Assembly: GCA_002328825.1 (NCBI GenBank)
Contig: DCWI01000041.1
Coordinates: 782 to 12,056, forward strand
Source: Nitrospiraceae bacterium UBA2166
Lineage (GTDB): Bacteria; Nitrospirota; Nitrospiria; Nitrospirales; UBA2166
Length of the DNA stretch: 11,275 nucleotides
Reading direction: 5' to 3'
Part shown: positions 7,816-11,275 of the stretch, in pieces
Position numbering within the stretch: the first letter of the stretch is position 1
Layout: each line of letters begins with the position of its first letter
The notes under the pieces: generated by a model
What the model was told of the DNA's origin: nothing
What the model saw: the letters and a program-made list of their open reading frames with translations, nothing else
Databases searched by the model: none
Made by a program: the position numbers and the translations under genes

Positions 7816-8496
7816 GTGGTGGATAGACCAATAACGCTGCTTCGTAGTCACAGGAGGTTATCACTTATTCTCATCGGAATGGCCTGTGCTCTGACCTTTG
7901 GGTGTGGTAGTGATAGTGGTGACTCTCCTCAGGGCATAGGGTCGCAGGCAACTAGCGAAATTGTTTCAGAGTCTCCTCTATCTGCTGATCTGCTATCTCC
8001 AGCTGCTGATCCTGTACCTTTATTTACCTTGAGTAGCAAGGCTTTTGCAGATACCGAGGAAATTCCATTAGTCCATGCGTGTACCCTAAAAGGGGGGAAT
8101 AATATTTCGCCGGATTTGGCATGGACCGATGTTCCAGACAAAACGGCGAAGTTTGCTCTTATCGTTGATGATGAGTCTCGACCGTGTGGTACGGGAGCAA
8201 GCGCCTGCAAACATTGGCAAGTCTATAATATTCCTGCCGATATACCTGTGTTTGAGGAAGGGCAGTCGATCCGAGATATCGCAGGTGTGGTGCAAGGGGT
8301 AAATTGGGATCTAACAAGTAATTATGCTGGGCCATGTCCTCCAAACGAACATGTTTACACATTTACGCTTTATGCACTCAGCGAGTCAGTTCCCATAATT
8401 GAGGAAGGGGTAGGGCTCACACGGAGTCAATTTCAAGGGCGCTTCGAAGAGCATATTCTTGGTTCAGCGACTCTAAGAGGGTCGTTTGCACCATAA
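7816..8496 (+). CDS. PEBP/YbhB-family lipoprotein
   Basis: The product has 226 residues if GTG 7816 is the start. The frame is open from TTG 7786, but the strong ribosome binding site makes 7816 or 7819 the likely start. The N-terminus is a lipoprotein signal: basic residues (LLRSHRRL), a hydrophobic core (SLILIGMACALTF), then Cys30 in TFGC. This lipobox departs from the usual L-A-G-C, but its position is right. A serine/aspartate/proline-rich linker follows (CGSDSGDSPQG). The phosphatidylethanolamine-binding protein fold spans about residues 65-226, with NISPDLAWTDVP, FALIVDDES, KHWQVYNIPADI and YAGPCPPNEHVYTFTLYAL matching the family's ligand-pocket motifs. Bacterial YbhB-like proteins have no settled function. 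Cysteines in HACTLKG, CGTGASACKHW and AGPCPP could form disulfides in the periplasm. It stands alone, with the next gene convergent. Confidence 0.88.
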   Translation: MVDRPITLLRSHRRLSLILIGMACALTFGCGSDSGDSPQGIGSQATSEIVSESPLSADLLSPAADPVPLFTLSSKAFADTEEIPLVHACTLKGGNNISPDLAWTDVPDKTAKFALIVDDESRPCGTGASACKHWQVYNIPADIPVFEEGQSIRDIAGVVQGVNWDLTSNYAGPCPPNEHVYTFTLYALSESVPIIEEGVGLTRSQFQGRFEEHILGSATLRGSFAP

Positions 8497-8645
8497 TTGA
8501 TTTTTCTGCATGGAGATGAATAAAAATTTGATTGGTATGTGCTAATGGTGTGTCTAGCAGGATGGATACGCCCGAATCATGGGCCAAGGAGCAGCACGGT
8601 AACTCCTATTTCTGTTGGTTCTCGTTTCTTTTCCTGAAGAATGGT
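8497..8645. other. Convergent intergenic region
   Basis: This lies between the 3' ends of the PEBP gene and the His-rich lipoprotein gene. A weak dyad, GGAG...CTCC, occurs near 8588-8608, followed by a T-rich but interrupted stretch on the plus strand. It could help end transcription of the PEBP gene, but it is not a convincing terminator. Confidence 0.25.
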
Positions 8646-9071
8646 CTAATTGTCGTGAGAAAATAGTTCATCTAGCATCCTCTGCACAATTTTTTTTAGA
8701 TTTCGACTCTGCAAAAATGATTGCGAAGATGTTGCTGAAGCAAGAAGCTGGTGTGTGTGTGCATCATGGACGTGAAGATGCAACATGTGGCCGTGTGCTT
8801 CCTCCATCCAATAGGGAACGTAATATACAAGGGTGTCGGGATCAGGAGGCGTGATGGTCTCTCCATCAGCGACAGCATTGAATCCTCGCTGTTGAAAGTT
8901 ACTTATGATCTGTGTCTCTAAATGCTGGTTATCCCCGTCGGTGTGCATGACAATGATCGTGCCTAAGTTACTTAATGCGTCGGTACGTGTGTGATAACTG
9001 GTGATGTTCGTACATCCTGTTACAAGTGTTACTAATAATATGATTAATAAGATATGTTTACGTTGTTGCAT
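8646..9071 (-). CDS. Small His-rich lipoprotein, unknown function
   Basis: A 141-residue protein with a clear lipoprotein signal: MQQRKH, then hydrophobic ILLIILLVTLVTGC, with Cys20 as the lipidation site. The body (25-141) has alternating strand and helix character. It has an NFQQRGFNAVADG segment, LVYYVPYWMEEAHGH, then a strand LHLHVHDAHTHQLLASATSS, and a final amphipathic helix (NLKKIVQRMLDELFSH). The late 'strand - D-x-x-T - strand - helix' layout resembles DUF4136-type lipoproteins, but this is only a loose similarity. Seven histidines lie between residues 93 and 107 (93, 95, 98, 100, 102, 105, 107), suggesting metal binding or a pH-sensitive surface. It is transcribed divergently from the pilus operon and has only a weak ribosome binding site (AGG about 9 bases upstream). 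An inverted repeat sits 31 bases upstream of its start. Confidence 0.75.
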   Translation of the reverse strand: MQQRKHILLIILLVTLVTGCTNITSYHTRTDALSNLGTIIVMHTDGDNQHLETQIISNFQQRGFNAVADGETITPPDPDTLVYYVPYWMEEAHGHMLHLHVHDAHTHQLLASATSSQSFLQSRNLKKIVQRMLDELFSHDN

Positions 9072-9101
9072 AGCTGAGCCTGAGGTAGGGTGCTACGAAG
9101 C

Positions 9102-9134
9102 AACTGGAACGTAAATGCATTACACGTTCCAGTT
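9102..9134. repeat. Perfect 11-bp inverted repeat, possible operator
   Basis: AACTGGAACGT (9102-9112) and ACGTTCCAGTT (9124-9134) are exact reverse complements. The 11-base spacer contains the palindrome AATGCATT (9114-9121). Neither strand has a following T-run, so it does not look like an intrinsic terminator. Its place in the 5' region of the His-rich lipoprotein gene fits an operator or an RNA stem in that leader. This role is inferred. Confidence 0.6.
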
Positions 9135-9285
9135 AGTTTGATATTCGTTTGTTCTTCGAACCACATGAAATTGCAATCCTTTTCCCACGCGGCACATTGT
9201 ACTAGAAATTGGACAAGAAATGGAGGTGAAATTGTGCGTGATTTATATTCACAGGTTTGTATATGCGTATGAGCAGTGCATTGTC

Positions 9286-9314
9286 TTGACACCTCTATTT
9301 TTAAAGGGTACGCT
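9286..9314 (+). promoter_or_regulatory. Candidate promoter of the minor pilin operon
   Basis: A consensus -35 box TTGACA (9286-9291) is followed after exactly 17 bases by TACGCT (9309-9314), which keeps the first two and last bases of the -10 consensus. Transcription would start near 9321, about 38 bases before the PilV-like start. No sigma-54 pattern (TGGCAC with TTGC) was found upstream. Confidence 0.5.
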
Positions 9315-9358
9315 GCAAAAAGTTCTGTTATATCCCTTCCAGTCAAAGTGGACAGATA

Positions 9359-9844
9359 ATGGCGAGGAAACTGGTCACTCATAGAAATGACCACGTTGTG
9401 TGCCTTGGCCGTGGGTTTTCTTTGTCTCCTCTACATCAACCTTCCGGTGGTTTTAGCCTTGTGGAAGTAGTGATTGCGATTGGATTGTTCGCGATTGTTC
9501 TTCTTGGTGGCGCGGCATTACTCAAAACTACGATTCAAGCTAATGTGGCTAATCGCAATCTTGCAACGGCTACCTTTCTCGGGCAGGATAAGGTCGAGTA
9601 CCTTAAGGCGGTACCATTTTCTCATCCAGATCTCGTAGAAATTTTTCATGCTGATCTTAACAACCCGATGGATGCTAATGGGGATGTTGGTGGAGTGTTT
9701 GTGCGGGAATGGACGGTAAGCGGGAGTAACCCAGATCTGGATGGTATTAATCAGCTCAAAACGATAACGGTTACCGTATCGTGGTCGTGGCCAGAACCTT
9801 TAGATCATGCTGTTAATTTTACGCTGGTTAAGGATGATCAATGA
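9359..9844 (+). CDS. Type IV minor pilin, PilV-like
   Basis: A 161-residue prepilin. The class III signal is PSGG/FSLVEVVIAIGLFAIVLLGG, with prepilin peptidase cleavage predicted after Gly31. The mature protein starts with Phe and has the conserved Glu at +5 (Glu36), followed by the hydrophobic assembly helix. The rest (about 55-161) is a small beta-rich head with the PilV-type segment ATFLGQDKVEYLKAVPF and a terminal strand region (LKTITVTVSWSWPEPLDH). The leader is long (31 residues); a later start such as GTG 9398 would give a more usual leader, but no start has a strong ribosome binding site. It is the first gene of the operon, and its stop overlaps the start of the PilW-like gene by four bases (ATGA), suggesting translational coupling. 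The symbol pilV is likely but not certain, since GspI-like pseudopilins are similar. Confidence 0.85.
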   Translation: MARKLVTHRNDHVVCLGRGFSLSPLHQPSGGFSLVEVVIAIGLFAIVLLGGAALLKTTIQANVANRNLATATFLGQDKVEYLKAVPFSHPDLVEIFHADLNNPMDANGDVGGVFVREWTVSGSNPDLDGINQLKTITVTVSWSWPEPLDHAVNFTLVKDDQ

Positions 9845-10434
9845 TCGGATTGCCGAGATATAATTCACTTCATCGGGGCGGTTTGTTGGCAGAGCAAGCG
9901 CATGGGTTTACCCTAATCGAGATGTTGGTGGCTATTGTGAGTAGTTTGATCCTTGTAGGTGCGGCTTATACGTTTTTGACGCAACAAGAGAAATCGTTTG
10001 GGGTTGAAGCAGATGTAAGTCAGACGCAACGCGATGTGCGTACTGCGCTTAAGACTGTTGTGACATTGCTGCGGCCAGCTGGTTACAATCCTGACAATGT
10101 TCCTGCTTTTCGGGGGCTCTCAAATATTTCTTCAAGCTTCTTACAGATTAATAATGAAAATGTGACAATCAGTTTCGTTGATGCTGAAGCTGAGATTCAG
10201 ATTGTTCGGTCACCGTCGGGTAATACCGCTCGCTTACCCAATATCACGAATTTGACGTTTGTTTACTATGCGGCCAATGGGGCGGAGCTTGATCCATCTC
10301 TTGCTGACCCGGCCGATGTTCGGGTCATTGAAGTGACTGTTCGTGGAGAAACGAAAACTGGACCAGAAGACGATGCTCGCGTAATCACAGAGGAACGCAC
10401 CTCTCGCGTGACGCCATTGAACCTTGCGCTATAG
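9841..10434 (+). CDS. Type IV minor pilin, PilW-like
   Basis: A 197-residue prepilin with the signal QAHG/FTLIEMLVAIVSSLILVGAA. Cleavage is predicted after Gly22, and Glu27 is the +5 glutamate. After the helix, a coiled segment (QQEKSFGVEADVSQTQRDVR) leads into a head with TALKTVVTLLRPAGYNPDNV, which is typical of PilW/GspJ-like proteins. Later strands include ITNLTFVYYAANGAEL and VRVIEVTVRGETKT. PilW joins PilV, PilX and PilY1 in priming pilus assembly. The start overlaps the PilV-like stop by four bases. PilW is favoured over GspJ by the following PilX-like gene, but the shared fold makes this a family-level call. Confidence 0.82.
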   Translation: MIGLPRYNSLHRGGLLAEQAHGFTLIEMLVAIVSSLILVGAAYTFLTQQEKSFGVEADVSQTQRDVRTALKTVVTLLRPAGYNPDNVPAFRGLSNISSSFLQINNENVTISFVDAEAEIQIVRSPSGNTARLPNITNLTFVYYAANGAELDPSLADPADVRVIEVTVRGETKTGPEDDARVITEERTSRVTPLNLAL

Positions 10435-10438
10435 GAGG
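10434..10438 (+). promoter_or_regulatory. Ribosome binding site of the PilX-like gene
   Basis: GGAGG starts on the last base of the PilW-like stop codon and lies eight bases before ATG 10447. It supports that start over the internal ATG at 10486. Confidence 0.6.
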
Positions 10439-10446
10439 CAGAGCGT

Positions 10447-11070
10447 ATGAATCCACATTTTCAAGATAATCAATTTCCCACTGTCATGCGGGATAAATTG
10501 TGGCGATCAGAGCGTGGAATCGCGCTAGCTGTAGTGCTTGGAATTATGGCAGTGTTACTTGTGGGGGGGGTCGTTGTTCTCAAGGCAATTCAGACTGAGA
10601 CGGGTGATAGTCGTGATCAGCGGCAGAAGGTTCAAGAGAGGCTTGCTGCGGAAAACGCTATTCAACGCGTCCTAAATGATTTTCGCACGACACAAGATAC
10701 CAATAGCGATGACGTATTTAATGATCTACCGGTGGTTGGCAATGTTCATGGTGATGGGCTCAACTATAATGATATTGACAACAATGGCATCAATGATTTT
10801 GATCAAGTATTTCTCCGAGGTCTTGATATTGGGACTGCAACTGATCGCATTACGTTCGATGTTGGAACAGATAATCAGGCCAAGGTGTGGGTGGACGCGA
10901 GTAATACGAATGAAGCCATTATTCATGTCATTGGTGAACCGGTGCATTCGGAAAAGACGATGGAAATGGAGGCTACGTTGTCACTTTCGCTGCTGAATGT
11001 GGTTAACACGGCGGTACAGAATTCTCCACAGGAAGAATTTTCAACATCAGATCACGAGCATGGATCCTAG
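10447..11070 (+). CDS. PilX-like pilus assembly protein with calcium-loop-like motif
   Basis: A 207-residue protein with a PilX_N-like N-terminus: SERG/IALAVVLGIMAVLLVGGVVV, with possible cleavage after Gly24. The +5 residue is Val, not Glu, which fits tip-located PilX/GspK-type minor subunits rather than a major pilin. An amphipathic stretch with arginines and glutamates follows (DSRDQRQKVQERLAAENAIQ, 55-74), a region resembling PilX and GspK. Residues 109-119, DIDNNGINDFD, resemble the calcium loop DxDxNGxxD of thrombospondin type-3 or dockerin repeats. The C-terminus contains a final helix-like segment (MEMEATLSLSLLNVVNTAVQ) and an acidic, polar tail. The start is supported by GGAGG. It lies in the pilV-W-X order, and the downstream gene also has GGAGG, so it is an internal operon member. 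The family call rests on the N-terminus and the context. Confidence 0.75.
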   Translation: MNPHFQDNQFPTVMRDKLWRSERGIALAVVLGIMAVLLVGGVVVLKAIQTETGDSRDQRQKVQERLAAENAIQRVLNDFRTTQDTNSDDVFNDLPVVGNVHGDGLNYNDIDNNGINDFDQVFLRGLDIGTATDRITFDVGTDNQAKVWVDASNTNEAIIHVIGEPVHSEKTMEMEATLSLSLLNVVNTAVQNSPQEEFSTSDHEHGS

Positions 11071-11082
11071 GTGGAGGTAGCT

Positions 11083-11275
11083 ATGTATAAACTAACTTAT
11101 TTCGGGGACAAAAAATTTCAAGGTTGCGTCCTCATCTTTACTTGCATTTTTCTTCTCTCCTCTGGACACGTGATGGGGCAGGGGCCAAATGATGATTCGC
11201 GTAAGGATGTGACGGGGGAGACTCAGACGCAGGATCCGCGTAAGGATGTGACGGGGGGGACTCAGAATCCGCCTA
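11083..11275 (+). CDS. Secreted protein with 13-residue tandem repeats (5' part; PilY1 position)
   Basis: The first 64 codons are visible and the gene runs off the right edge. Residues 1-10 are MYKLTYFGDK, then a Sec-type signal core (VLIFTCIFLLSSGHVMGQ), with likely cleavage near GQ/GP at about 33. The mature start (PNDDSRKDVTGETQTQDPRK) contains RKDVTG twice, 13 residues apart. GGAGG (11073-11077) five bases before the ATG supports the start. In minor pilin operons pilY1 commonly follows pilX, so a PilY1-type tip adhesin is a reasonable guess. No PilY1 domain is visible yet, so this rests on position only. Other secreted proteins are possible. Confidence 0.55.
   Translation, partial: MYKLTYFGDKKFQGCVLIFTCIFLLSSGHVMGQGPNDDSRKDVTGETQTQDPRKDVTGGTQNPP
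11198..11267 (+). repeat. 39-base tandem repeat encoding 13 residues, two units seen
   Basis: CGCGTAAGGATGTGACGGGG at 11198 recurs at 11237, an offset of 39 bases (13 codons), and ACTCAG follows each copy. The translated units are SRKDVTGETQTQD and PRKDVTGGTQNPP. More units may lie beyond the edge. Confidence 0.8.

Noticed and set aside
9220..9384. 54-codon plus-strand frame (MEVKLCVIYIHRF) running into the PilV-like gene
   Set aside because: The ATG has no Shine-Dalgarno sequence upstream, the frame contains the likely pilus promoter, and it overlaps the PilV-like gene by 26 bases.

Overview
The window looks like chromosomal DNA from a Gram-negative (diderm) bacterium of moderate GC content. 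Supporting signs are two predicted outer-membrane-type lipoproteins, a Tat-exported periplasmic binding protein and a type IV pilus minor-pilin operon. The phylum cannot be fixed from the sequence alone. No rRNA, tRNA, insertion sequence, integrase or CRISPR array was seen.

Left part, minus strand (1-4355). The 5' two-fifths or so of lon (ATP-dependent protease) runs off the left edge. Upstream of it, separated by about 515 bases, is a tight minus-strand cluster read in the order YiiM-like MOSC protein, Tat-exported type 1 substrate-binding protein, DUF5069-type protein. The gaps in this cluster are 41 and about 30 bases. Just after it lies an unrecognised small reading frame (1536-1790) that reads like protein but carries an in-frame amber codon after ten residues. 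The rest of the lon upstream region holds a good candidate lon promoter.

Middle, plus strand (4876-8496). After a roughly 520-base T-rich gap comes a large (884 aa) polytopic membrane protein. It has two copies of a membrane module and a soluble spermidine-synthase-like domain that lacks the usual catalytic aspartate. A 285-base gap follows, then a secreted PEBP/YbhB-type lipoprotein whose real start is a GTG behind a strong ribosome binding site.

Right part (8646-11275). A small minus-strand lipoprotein with a histidine-rich stretch is convergent with the PEBP gene and divergent from the pilus genes. The divergent gap contains a perfect 11-bp inverted repeat and a promoter with a consensus -35 box. 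The plus-strand operon encodes PilV-like, PilW-like and PilX-like proteins and then the start of a secreted protein with 13-residue tandem repeats. The junctions are a 4-base overlap and short gaps with ribosome binding sites. This order matches the minor-pilin operons in which pilY1 follows pilX, so the minor pilins probably form the priming or tip complex of a type IV pilus.

No single obviously new system stands out. The most interesting items are the amber-interrupted small ORF, the MOSC/Tat-binding-protein/DUF5069 operon without transporter subunits, the catalytically altered spermidine-synthase fusion, the 9102-9134 dyad, and the calcium-loop-like and repeat features of the pilus operon.
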